This document shows, in pieces, positions 9,020 to 16,065 of a stretch of DNA of 46,386 nucleotides. Within the stretch, counting starts at the first letter, position 1, and each line of letters begins with the position of its first letter. Both the position numbers and the translations under genes were made by a program. The notes beneath the pieces were generated by a model. That model ran no database searches. It saw nothing but the letters and a program-made list of their open reading frames with translations, and was not told the DNA's origin. Source of the stretch: Lachnospiraceae bacterium (GTDB lineage Bacteria; Bacillota; Clostridia; Lachnospirales; Lachnospiraceae); NCBI GenBank assembly GCA_022766905.1, contig JALEPU010000123.1:1-46386 (forward strand), read 5' to 3'.

Positions 9020-9048
9020 CACCGCGCAAGAAAGGAAGGTGGACTGTG

Positions 9049-9513
9049 ATGGATGAAAAAAACTGGTTGAGTTTGCTGTCTGAAAAAGATCAGGTAAATG
9101 CTTTGATGAAGACCAATCAGGTGACCAATCGATTTGGGCTGGCTCTGTCGGAAGAAGAAACCAGACTTCTGATTGGGCAAAAACAGGATGTGCTAAGGCA
9201 GCATCAAAGAGTGGAATTTGGCGGTGGAGTATTGGAAAAACTGATTTTTGCATTTTGTGATTCCAACTATATCAGACAGGATGATTATGCAGGGACTTTA
9301 GGGAGGCTTTTGGAAATATTTTATCTTTATAAAAATGAGTCGTTGGATGAACTTACCGACGATGAACTGATTGACTATATGAGGCAGGCTTTTGAAGGGG
9401 AATGCTATGGTTCTTTAGAATATCTGGAAGAAACCTGTCTGGAAGACTTTGTAAGAAAGATCCGGCGCCGGAGCGCCCATCTTTCCTGGAGGGAAAATGA
9501 AGATGGAAAATAA
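9049..9513 (+). CDS. Uncharacterised protein, DUF6323-like
   Basis: A 154-residue soluble acidic protein without signal peptide or membrane segment. The region FGLALSEEETRLLIGQKQDVLRQHQRVEFGGGVLEKLIFAFCDSNYI is the block I associate, from memory, with the DUF6323 family of Firmicutes. The ATG at 9049 is chosen, but an overlapping GTG at 9046 serves equally with AAGGAAGGTGG upstream. Its end overlaps the next gene by 11 bases, so the two are translationally coupled and probably act together. No catalytic motif is evident and no function is proposed. Confidence 0.75.
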   Translation: MDEKNWLSLLSEKDQVNALMKTNQVTNRFGLALSEEETRLLIGQKQDVLRQHQRVEFGGGVLEKLIFAFCDSNYIRQDDYAGTLGRLLEIFYLYKNESLDELTDDELIDYMRQAFEGECYGSLEYLEETCLEDFVRKIRRRSAHLSWRENEDGK

Positions 9514-10312
9514 TGATTCGATGGAGGAATTACTTCCTGTTGTGGCATGGTTGGCGCAAAAATATACGGGAGGAGAAAGCAGTTCCGTTACCTATGAACG
9601 GGCAAGATATTTGATGGAAGCGGTGATTTACTGCATAGAAGAAGGCAGAAAGGAAAACGGCGATTTTTATCCGGTCTGTCAGGAAAAACCGGATGCAAAA
9701 AAAGAATATGAGTTCGGATATGAAAAAGTAAGAAAAAAAGTGGAACAAACAAGGCTTTTTTATAACGATTTCATCGATGATTTTAACGATTATGGCAATG
9801 AAAACTATAGGGATACGGTAAGAAAAGGGATTCCCGGCTTTTTCCGTTACTATGATCCCAGATTTGCTCCCCAGGAGACCTTGATTACGATGGATTATCC
9901 TACCATAAAGCCGATCAACGGATTATCGGGAATCGATGCAATTTTTGATTATGTAAACTATATCGGACTGGAACAGAAGTTCCTTCAAAAGTTCCCGGAA
10001 GAATATGTGGTGGATGTACTGACGGCTTACCACCGATGTTACCAAAAGGTTTTTTTTAATCTTTGCCGGGTCGTGTTAAGGCATATCCTGGGAAGAATGA
10101 TTCTGGAACATCCGAAACTGGAGACAGGATTACAAAGCATCCTGAAAGAACAGAACAGAGAAAAAGCGGAAGAATTTTTAAAAGGTCTTCTTCATCAGCT
10201 TATCTGGCAGCAATATAAAAAAGACAGGGAGTTAGAAACGTATCTTTTTTATGAGATTCCTGACCTTGCCTATGAATTACTTCAGTTTGGCATAGAAAAA
10301 GTGCTGTTGTAA
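9503..10312 (+). CDS. Uncharacterised protein, DUF6179-like partner
   Basis: A 269-residue soluble, largely helical, acidic protein. From memory it fits DUF6179, a family that commonly sits beside DUF6323. A recognisable block is [25 protein letters not shown]...[11 protein letters not shown]. The start at 9503 has GGAGGG nine bases upstream; an in-frame ATG at 9497 is only three bases from that site. The overlap with the previous gene indicates coupled expression. Nothing in the sequence reveals an activity. Both genes are intact although they lie between decayed genes, which suggests continued selection. Confidence 0.75.
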   Translation: MENNDSMEELLPVVAWLAQKYTGGESSSVTYERARYLMEAVIYCIEEGRKENGDFYPVCQEKPDAKKEYEFGYEKVRKKVEQTRLFYNDFIDDFNDYGNENYRDTVRKGIPGFFRYYDPRFAPQETLITMDYPTIKPINGLSGIDAIFDYVNYIGLEQKFLQKFPEEYVVDVLTAYHRCYQKVFFNLCRVVLRHILGRMILEHPKLETGLQSILKEQNREKAEEFLKGLLHQLIWQQYKKDRELETYLFYEIPDLAYELLQFGIEKVLL

Positions 10313-10364
10313 AATTGGTATAAGAAAAAATCACAAGTTTCAATTGGGCGACAGATTTTTGAAA

Positions 10365-10430
10365 AATCAATCTGGACTGGTAAAAAATATCAAAACTGGC
10401 CATTTAAAAGAGGACAGATATCTGTATAAT
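10365..10430 (+). promoter_or_regulatory. Promoter region of the pdx operon with repeated CTGG motifs
   Basis: A perfect TATAAT at 10425-10430 lies 39 bases before pdxS. Upstream, at about 10370-10405, CTGG occurs three times (AATCTGGACTGG, then AAAACTGGCCATT). Repeated short motifs of this kind are bound by MocR/GntR-type PdxR regulators in other Firmicutes. The assignment to PdxR is a guess. Confidence 0.35.
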
Positions 10431-10469
10431 GCTATATATAATAAACACATGGGAAAGGTAGGAAATAAA

Positions 10470-10874
10470 ATGGCAGAAAAAAGATATGAGTTAAATAAAC
10501 AGCTGGCACAGATGTTAAAGGGCGGTGTGATTATGGATGTAACTACACCGGAACAGGCCAGGATTGCCCAGGAAGCAGGAGCTTGCGCAGTTATGGCATT
10601 AGAAAGAATCCCCGCAGATATTCGTGCGGCAGGCGGAGTGGCAACTCCTGCAGATGCAGCCTTGATGATGCAGCTTGGTGCAGAAGGTGTCTTTGTTGGC
10701 TCCGGAATTTTCAAATCCGGAAATCCGGCAAAAAGAGCGTCAGCCATTGTAAAAGCAGTAACCAATTATACCGATGCAAAACTGATTGCCCAGCTTTCCG
10801 AAGATTTAGGTGAAGCGATGGTCGGAATCAATGAGCAGGAAATTGAACTTTTAATGGCAGAGCGAGGCAAATAA
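10470..10874 (+). pseudogene. pdxS: pdxS (PLP synthase lyase subunit) with large internal in-frame deletion
   Basis: Encodes 134 residues where PdxS normally has about 290. The N terminus ([19 protein letters not shown] through [11 protein letters not shown]) and the C terminus ([18 protein letters not shown] to MAERGK) match PdxS very well. They are fused at the shared segment AAGGV (residues 53-57, bases 10626-10640). In intact PdxS this segment occurs twice, so recombination between the two copies would remove about 155 codons in frame. The lost part carries the catalytic lysines equivalent to B. subtilis Lys81 and Lys149 and most of the barrel. The product cannot be a working lyase. The reading frame, ribosome site and coupling to pdxT are still intact. 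Confidence 0.9.
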
Positions 10875-10875
10875 A

Positions 10876-11451
10876 ATGACAGTTGGAATATTAGCATTGC
10901 AGGGAGCTTTTGCCGAACATGGACAGATGCTGGATCTGCTTGGAGTCGATCATTTTGAAATCCGCCAGGCAAAAGATCTGGGGAGACCATTTGACGGACT
11001 CATCCTTCCCGGCGGAGAAAGCACTGTAATAGGAAAATTGCTAAAAGAATCCGGATTGTTTGAAAAGCTTCAAAAAATGATTCAGCATGGACTGCCTGTC
11101 TATGGCACCTGCGCCGGATTGATTTTACTGGCAGAAGAAGTAGAAGACAATCCGACCTGGTTTGGCACCATGGATATCCGGGTAAAACGGAATGCTTACG
11201 GAAGATAGCTTGGTAGTTTTTATACGGAAGAGGAATTTAAGGGAATTGGAAAGATTCCTATGTCCTTTATCCGGGCACCGTACATAGAACATGTCTACGA
11301 AGACGGGGAAGTGCTGGCGCAGGTAGACGGAAAAATAGTAGCTGCCAGACAAAAAAATCAACTAGTAACAGCCTTCCATCCGGAAGTAACGAAGGATACC
11401 AGGGTGCATCAGTATTTTATTCAGATGATAGAAGATGAAAAACATGTATAG
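10876..11451 (+). pseudogene. pdxT: pdxT (PLP synthase glutaminase subunit) with premature amber codon
   Basis: The 191-codon frame matches PdxT throughout. The N-terminal part has LALQGAFAEH, LPGGEST and the nucleophile Cys in YGTCAGLILLA. After RNAYGR there is TAG at 11206-11208 where the family has Gln (RNAYGRQLGSFY), a single C-to-T change. The same frame continues with [10 protein letters not shown]...APYIEHV and the remaining catalytic pair in FHPEVT to the normal end. The stop cuts the protein at residue 110 and removes His-Glu of the triad. Together with the deleted pdxS it indicates loss of de novo pyridoxal phosphate synthesis. Amber readthrough or a sequencing error are the alternatives. 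Confidence 0.9.
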
Positions 11452-11474
11452 ATGAAAAGAAAGGAATTTATGAG

Positions 11475-11503
11475 GACAGGCAGTGTAATACTGCCTGTCT
11501 TTT
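11475..11503 (+). terminator. Intrinsic terminator after pdxT
   Basis: GACAGGCAG (11475-11483) pairs perfectly with CTGCCTGTC (11491-11499) and is followed by TTTT. Confidence 0.8.
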
Positions 11504-11514
11504 CCACATTTTAT

Positions 11515-11543
11515 GAGACAAATCATTGGAAAAGGGGTATAAT
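11515..11543 (+). promoter_or_regulatory. Promoter of the M20 hydrolase gene
   Basis: TATAAT at 11538-11543 with GAGACA 17 bases upstream as a weak -35. It is placed directly after the pdx terminator. Confidence 0.45.
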
Positions 11544-11606
11544 AGTCCTGAGGGAAGCGGCAAGATATAGAACGCTGCTTAAGTTCAAACAGGAAGGAGA
11601 ATGGAA

Positions 11607-12830
11607 ATGAACAAAGAAACATTTTTACAGGAAGCAAAAGAAAAAGAATCGCAATTAATTGAAACAAGACATTATCTGCATCAGCATGCGGAGACAGGAT
11701 TTGATCTGACTGAGACAAAGGCTTATGTAAAAGACCAACTGGTACAAATGGGATATGAACCAAAAGATTGCGGAAAAGCAGGGGTGGTAGCATTAGCAGG
11801 CGGTAAAAAACCGGGAAAAGTTTTTTTGATTCGTGGTGATATGGATGCACTGCCAATGAAAGAAGAAGCAGATGTGGAATTTAAATCAGAGACAGGAAAT
11901 ATGCATGCCTGTGGACATGATATGCACACAACTATGATGCTGGGAGCAGCAAGATTGCTAAAAGAGCACGAAGATGAGATTTGTGGCACAGTGAAACTAA
12001 TGTTCCAGCCGGCAGAAGAAATTTTTTCCGGTGCTCATGATATGATTGAAGCAGGAGTATTAAAGAATCCGGATGTAGACAGAGCCTTGATGATTCATGT
12101 GATGGCAGGAACTCCAATGCCGGCAGGAACTGTTATTGTGACAGACGGCGGAGTCAGTGCATCTGCCGCAGACTTTTTCAGAATTACGATTCAGGGAAAA
12201 GGCTGCCATGGTTCTATGCCGAATATGGGCGTGGATCCTGTTGTTCCTGCGGCTCATGTGGTAACAGGTCTTCAGGAAATTCAGACCAGGGAATTGGCTT
12301 TAGATGACAGTGCTGTTGTAACCATCGGTTCGATTCATGGCGGCCAGGCACCGAATATTATTCCTGACAATGTAGAAATCACAGGTTCCATTCGTACCTT
12401 TGATGAAAAAATCAGACAATATATCAAAGACAGAATTGAAGAAGTATCCAAAGGAATTGCAGCCACATTCCGGGCAGAAGCCGAAGTAGTATACTATAAT
12501 GGCTGTCCGGTTCTGGATAACGATGCAGATTTGTCCAGATGTGTGACTGTGTATGCAAAAGAGTTATTGGGACCACAGAAAGCCTTCTCCCAGGGAGAAC
12601 TTCTGGCCATGAGTGGTGGAAAAGCGTCAAAAGGAGCAGGTTCAGAAGATTTTGCCTTTATCAGCCAGGAAGTTCCGTCCATTATGCTTGCTTTAGCGGC
12701 AGGAGAACCGGAAAAAGGATATGTTTATCCGCAGCATCATCCAAAGGTAAAATTCGATGAGTCGGTTTTAGCATCAGGAAGCGCTGTTTATGCGTATACA
12801 GCAATGAGATGGCTGGAAGAACACCAATAA
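11607..12830 (+). CDS. M20-family metallo-amidohydrolase (M20D type)
   Basis: A 407-residue cytoplasmic zinc hydrolase in the class of hippurate, N-acetyl-amino-acid and IAA-conjugate hydrolases. Metal and catalytic motifs are present in order: RGDMDALP, HACGHDMHTTMMLGAA, the QPAEE general-base region, GCHGSMPN in the lid domain and GSEDFAF near the C terminus. There is no signal peptide. The ATG at 11607 is chosen because GGAG lies seven bases upstream; the ATG at 11601 is too close to it. It probably releases an amino acid from an N-acyl conjugate, but the acyl group cannot be predicted. Monocistronic by context. Confidence 0.88.
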   Translation: MNKETFLQEAKEKESQLIETRHYLHQHAETGFDLTETKAYVKDQLVQMGYEPKDCGKAGVVALAGGKKPGKVFLIRGDMDALPMKEEADVEFKSETGNMHACGHDMHTTMMLGAARLLKEHEDEICGTVKLMFQPAEEIFSGAHDMIEAGVLKNPDVDRALMIHVMAGTPMPAGTVIVTDGGVSASAADFFRITIQGKGCHGSMPNMGVDPVVPAAHVVTGLQEIQTRELALDDSAVVTIGSIHGGQAPNIIPDNVEITGSIRTFDEKIRQYIKDRIEEVSKGIAATFRAEAEVVYYNGCPVLDNDADLSRCVTVYAKELLGPQKAFSQGELLAMSGGKASKGAGSEDFAFISQEVPSIMLALAAGEPEKGYVYPQHHPKVKFDESVLASGSAVYAYTAMRWLEEHQ

Positions 12831-12863
12831 GGTGCCTGATTGTTGGTTGAAGCTGTATTCTCC

Positions 12864-12892
12864 TTGCTTTTTGGATCATTTCCCCATATAAT
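12864..12892 (+). promoter_or_regulatory. Promoter of the parvulin gene
   Basis: TTGCTT (12864-12869), 17-base spacer, TATAAT (12887-12892): a good sigma-A promoter 61 bases upstream of the start codon. Confidence 0.7.
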
Positions 12893-12952
12893 GGTGGAAG
12901 GGTCGAACCTGGTTCCCCGAAATCCCAAAAAGATAAAGGAGAAAATGACAAT

Positions 12953-13693
12953 ATGAGTAAACAGGATATTTTAGTAACAATCGGTGATGCAGTGATCACA
13001 GAAGCAGATGTGGATGCATTTATTGCCAATCTTCCAAAAGAACAACAGATGTATGCTTCCAACCCACAATTTCGCAAACAGTGTGAAGAACAGATTATTT
13101 CCATTCATTTATATGCGAAGCTTGGTGAAGAACTGAAGCTTCAGGAGACAGAACAGTTTCAGTCTATTATGGCAAATGCAAGAAGAGACATTTTAGCACA
13201 GCTTGCTATGGCGGAGACTTTAAAAGATGTGACAGTGACGGAAGATGAAGTTTCTTCTTATTATAACGAGAATGGAAATCAGTTCTCAAAAGGAGAAACA
13301 GTGAATGCAAAACATATTCTGGTTGCGGAAGAAGAGAAATGCAGTGAGATTTTAGAGTCTATTGTAAGCGGCAAGACAGAATTTGAAGCAGCAGCAAAAG
13401 AATTTTCTACCTGCCCGTCCGGTGCTCAGGGCGGTGATCTTGGCGAGTTTGGAAGAGGCCAGATGGTTCCTGAATTTGAACAGGCAGCTTTTGAGGCAGA
13501 GATTGGACATGTAGTAGGTCCTGTAAAAACTCAGTTTGGCTATCATCTGATTAAAGTGGAGAAGAGAACAGAAGCACAGGTACTTCCTTTTGATCAGGTA
13601 AAAGATAAGATTAAGATGAATCTGTTACAGCAAAAGCAGAACCAGGTTTATCTGGAAAAAGCTGAGGAACTTCGCGGTAAATATGTGAAATAA
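12953..13693 (+). CDS. Peptidyl-prolyl cis-trans isomerase, parvulin/PpiC type
   Basis: A 246-residue protein with an N-terminal helical chaperone-like region (residues 1-105) and one parvulin domain at about 115-215. The domain is recognised by NAKHILVAEEEKCSEIL, FSTCPSGAQGGDLGEFGRGQMVPEFEQAAF and VKTQFGYHLIKV. Unlike PrsA it has no lipoprotein signal or membrane segment, so it should act in the cytoplasm as a foldase or trigger-factor-like helper. GGAGAAAATGACA precedes the ATG. It is followed by a 370-bp palindromic element and then convergent purC. Confidence 0.88.
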   Translation: MSKQDILVTIGDAVITEADVDAFIANLPKEQQMYASNPQFRKQCEEQIISIHLYAKLGEELKLQETEQFQSIMANARRDILAQLAMAETLKDVTVTEDEVSSYYNENGNQFSKGETVNAKHILVAEEEKCSEILESIVSGKTEFEAAAKEFSTCPSGAQGGDLGEFGRGQMVPEFEQAAFEAEIGHVVGPVKTQFGYHLIKVEKRTEAQVLPFDQVKDKIKMNLLQQKQNQVYLEKAEELRGKYVK

Positions 13694-13708
13694 AGGTGCG
13701 TCGGTACC

Positions 13709-14081
13709 GGTCCATGGAAATCCTTTTTTGCTGTTGGCCCTTTTGGGAAATTTCTGCAAAACAGGGTCAGGAAAAATGAATCGCCGGACGTACGTAAACT
13801 CAAAGCAGCTTTTCAATATTTTTATAAAAAGAACCAGCACAATCTGTCCAAAGGACAGATTGCATGAAACAGAAAGGTGCGAATCTACAGCATATGCTAT
13901 GTTGCGGATTCGCACCTTTCTATGTTTGAGAAAAACTCATACAGAGTTTTTCTCTTACTGGTTCTTTTTTTGTTTTCTGAGAGCTGCTTTTCAAACAATA
14001 CTCTCGTCCGGCATTTTTCTGACCCTGTTTTGGAAATTTCACCAAAATTACCAAATGCAAAAAAGGGATTTTCCATGGACA
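13709..14081. repeat. Large nested imperfect palindrome between ppiC and purC
   Basis: Three successive arm pairs fold this stretch on itself. Outer: GTCCATGGAAATCC near 13710 with its complement ending at 14080. Middle: GAAATTTC...AAAACAGGGTCAGG...CGGACG (13746-13790) with CGTCCGGCATTTTTCTGACCCTG... (14005-14040). Inner: AAAAAGAACCAG (13827-13838) with CTGGTTCTTTTT near 13960. At the tip sit three perfect small hairpins. The segment fills the whole gap between convergent genes. It could be a structured RNA, a miniature mobile element or a bidirectional terminator complex. No protein-coding content is convincing. Confidence 0.7.
13841..13945 (+). repeat. Structured intergenic repeat family 1, copy 1
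   Basis: Two adjacent hairpins: AATCTGTCC/GGACAGATT (13841-13861) and a 14-bp perfect stem GAAAGGTGCGAATC/GATTCGCACCTTTC (13872-13920) with a CTACAGCATATGCTATG loop. A third hairpin, GAGAAAAACTC/GAGTTTTTCTC, follows. The order and sequence match the reverse complement of 15936-16032, so these are two copies of one dispersed element. Confidence 0.65.
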
Positions 14082-14118
14082 GGATAGACGCTGAGGCTGC
14101 CAAAGATGCTTATTTAGA

Positions 14119-14982
14119 TTAGATAAGCTTTTCGCCTGTTAACATCTCGTAACTCTGGAGATATTTATCGATGGTTTTGTTTACAATTTCTTCCGGAAGG
14201 GTCCAGTTGTTGTCCGGGTTTGCTTTTAACCAGTCGCGGGCAAACTGCTTATCAAAGGAAGGCTGGCTGTGTCCCGGTTCGTAAACGTCTGCAGGCCAGA
14301 AACGGGAGCTGTCCGGTGTGAGCATTTCATCTCCAATGACAATATTGCCTTCTTCATCCAGACCAAATTCAAATTTGGTATCAGCAATGATAATGCCGCG
14401 GCTTAATGCATAATCTGCACATTTTTTATAAAGAGCGATGGTGCAGTCACGAAGTTTGGCTGCGTATTCTTCTCCCTTGCCTGGGAAATATTTTTCCAGA
14501 TGAGCGATACTTTGCTCATAGGAAATATTCTCATCATGGTCGCCAATCTCTGCTTTGGTAGAAGGAGTATAGATTGGTTCCGGCAGTTTATCAGATTCCT
14601 TTAATCCTTCCGGCAGCTTGATTCCGCATACAGTGCCGTCTTTCTGGTAGCTTGCCCAGCCGCTTCCTGTAATATAACCGCGGACGATACATTCGATTGG
14701 GAGCATCTCAAGTTTCTTGCACATCATGCTGTTGCCATCGAACTGTGGCTGCTGGAAAAATTCCGGCATATCTTTCACATCGGTAGAAATCATATGGTTT
14801 GGCAGAATATCTTTCGTCAGGTTAAACCAAAACTTGGACATCTGAGTCAGAACAGTACCTTTTTTCGTTACAATATTATTCAAAATAACATCAAAACAAC
14901 TGATACGGTCTGTTGCAACCATAATCAGGCTATCGCCATTATCATAAATCTCACGTACTTTACCTTCTTTAATCGGTTTCAT
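14119..14982 (-). CDS. purC: Phosphoribosylaminoimidazole-succinocarboxamide synthase
   Basis: A 287-residue SAICAR synthetase that joins CAIR and aspartate with ATP in purine synthesis. Recognised by the N-terminal EGKVREIYD motif, ATDRISCFDV, IECIVRGYITGSGW, IIADTKFEFG and LTPDSSRFWP, all characteristic of PurC. The length suits the family's longer form (about 285-300). The start at 14982 is chosen over 15036 because AGGTG precedes it and homologues begin near this residue. No other purine gene is nearby. No clear -10/-35 is visible upstream; control is uncertain. Confidence 0.95.
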   Translation of the reverse strand: MKPIKEGKVREIYDNGDSLIMVATDRISCFDVILNNIVTKKGTVLTQMSKFWFNLTKDILPNHMISTDVKDMPEFFQQPQFDGNSMMCKKLEMLPIECIVRGYITGSGWASYQKDGTVCGIKLPEGLKESDKLPEPIYTPSTKAEIGDHDENISYEQSIAHLEKYFPGKGEEYAAKLRDCTIALYKKCADYALSRGIIIADTKFEFGLDEEGNIVIGDEMLTPDSSRFWPADVYEPGHSQPSFDKQFARDWLKANPDNNWTLPEEIVNKTIDKYLQSYEMLTGEKLI

Positions 14983-15024
14983 GTCATTACACCTCGCTAG
15001 AATTTTGTTTTTCATAGAAAAATG

Positions 15025-15080
15025 TGCGGATTTCAAATGTTTTCAGGATTTCGGGAGCGTGAAACGCGAAGAAATCCGCA
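15025..15080. repeat. Perfect 10-bp inverted repeat upstream of purC
   Basis: TGCGGATTTC (15025-15034) is complementary to GAAATCCGCA (15071-15080), enclosing 36 bases. It lies in the purC leader or promoter region and abuts repeat family 2 copy A, and may be part of the same element. It could also be a transcription-control structure for purC. Confidence 0.45.
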
Positions 15081-15126
15081 AGCATCATGGGGACAAAAGC
15101 TTTTGGCCCCAACATTACCTATATAA
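15081..15126 (+). repeat. Repeat family 2 (CAAAAGCTTTTG palindrome), copy A
   Basis: AGCATCATGGGGACAAAAGC is followed by the complementary TTTTGGCCCC and then AACATTACC-TATATAAT. The reverse complement of 23921-23968 aligns over the same length with the same core, the same CC-ArCAT right side and an adjacent TATAAT. The element may carry a promoter. From here to 15309 no gene is supported. Confidence 0.55.
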
Positions 15127-15309
15127 TAGATAAACAGATTTTGCCCGAAAAAGCAAGGCTATTTTACAAATTTATTGATTTTTTCTTTTCAGACAGTCTT
15201 TTTTGCAAAGAAATTGTATTTTTTACCGAAATAGATAAGCTACTGTTTCAAAAGAAGTGTAAAAATATTTTGAATTTATTTTCCAGATTTAAAATCGCAA
15301 AGAAAAGAT

Positions 15310-15338
15310 TTGCCAAGGGAGAAAAAAATCCGTATAAT
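15310..15338 (+). promoter_or_regulatory. Promoter of kptA
   Basis: TTGCCA (15310-15315), exactly 17 bases, then TATAAT (15333-15338), 54 bases before the kptA start. Confidence 0.65.
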
Positions 15339-15391
15339 AAAATTATCAATGCAATAGAGGAGGGACTGTTGCAAAGGAAAAGGTGAGAAAG

Positions 15392-15931
15392 ATGAATTTA
15401 AATAAGATTAGCAGAAAGGTTTCTTTTCTATTAAGGCATAAAGAAGGTTTTTTTGATGAACATGGATGGTCGGATGTGGCTGATGTGGTAAAGGAGATTC
15501 AGACCATTTATCCTGATTTTGACGAGGGTACGCTTCGTGAGATTGTTTTTACCGATGAGAAAGGAAGGTATTCCTATAATCAGGATGAGACGAGAATCCG
15601 GGCCAATCAGGGCCATTCGATTCCGGTTGATGTAGAGCTTAAGAAGCTTTCCCCGCCGGAGATATTATATCATGGAACGGCCACTCGTTTTATGAATCGG
15701 ATTGAAAGAGAAGGATTGAATGGGCAGAGCAGAATTTATGTACACTTAAGTTCTGATGAGGAGACTGCCAGAAAAGTGGGGAAACGTCATGGAAAGCCGG
15801 CGGTACTTCGGATTCATGCAGGAAGGATGGAACAGGATGGATATGAATTTTTCCTGTCTGAAAATCATGTGTGGCAGACAAAAATAGTACCTGCATCCTA
15901 TATTGAGAGAATGAATGAAGAAATTCTATAA
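15392..15931 (+). CDS. kptA: RNA 2'-phosphotransferase (Tpt1/KptA family)
   Basis: A 179-residue enzyme of the NAD+-dependent family that removes an internal 2'-phosphate from RNA, releasing ADP-ribose 1'',2''-cyclic phosphate. Diagnostic features are ISRKVSFLLRHKE at the N terminus (family LLRH), WSDVADVV, the core IRANQGHS and the C-terminal lobe ILYHGTATRFMNRIEREGL...RIYVHLSSDEETA...VLRIHAGRM. The length equals known bacterial KptA. The ATG at 15392 follows AGGTGAG and suits the family start. In eukaryotes the enzyme finishes tRNA splicing; the bacterial substrate is not established. It stands alone with its own promoter and a strong hairpin downstream. Confidence 0.9.
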   Translation: MNLNKISRKVSFLLRHKEGFFDEHGWSDVADVVKEIQTIYPDFDEGTLREIVFTDEKGRYSYNQDETRIRANQGHSIPVDVELKKLSPPEILYHGTATRFMNRIEREGLNGQSRIYVHLSSDEETARKVGKRHGKPAVLRIHAGRMEQDGYEFFLSENHVWQTKIVPASYIERMNEEIL

Positions 15932-15935
15932 TGGA

Positions 15936-16032
15936 GTTTTCCACAACGCATGAGCGGGGCAAATCTACAATATATCATATACTGTAGATTTGCCCCGTCT
16001 GCGTTTGTTTCAATCTGTCCCTCGGACAGATG
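15936..16032 (-). repeat. Structured intergenic repeat family 1, copy 2 (also a terminator)
   Basis: CGGGGCAAATCTACA (15955-15969) pairs with TGTAGATTTGCCCCG (15983-15997), extended outside by ACGCA/TGCGT, and is followed by AATCTGTCC/GGACAGAT (16012-16031). The reverse complement aligns end to end with 13841-13945. The main stem differs from copy 1 by paired substitutions that keep base pairing. Lying between convergent kptA and the flavodiiron gene, it probably ends both transcripts. Confidence 0.65.
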
Positions 16033-16065
16033 GTGCCTTTTATAAATTCAACAAAAAACAAATTG

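Noticed and set aside
10876..11208. The first 110 codons of pdxT as a complete small protein
   Set aside because: The frame continues after a single TAG with perfect family sequence including FHPEVT, so it is an interrupted pdxT.
12905..12918. A 14-mer AACCTGGTTCCCCG shared with 23022-23035
   Set aside because: Several chance 14-mer matches are expected in 46 kb on two strands; flanks do not match and the second copy is coding.
14983..15080. purC leader inverted repeat as a purine riboswitch
   Set aside because: No purine-aptamer core motifs are visible; only a simple 10-bp stem with a 36-base loop.
15087..15386. A 99-codon open frame between purC and kptA
   Set aside because: It starts inside repeat family 2, has no good ribosome site, contains the kptA promoter and has an unnatural Phe/Lys-rich composition.
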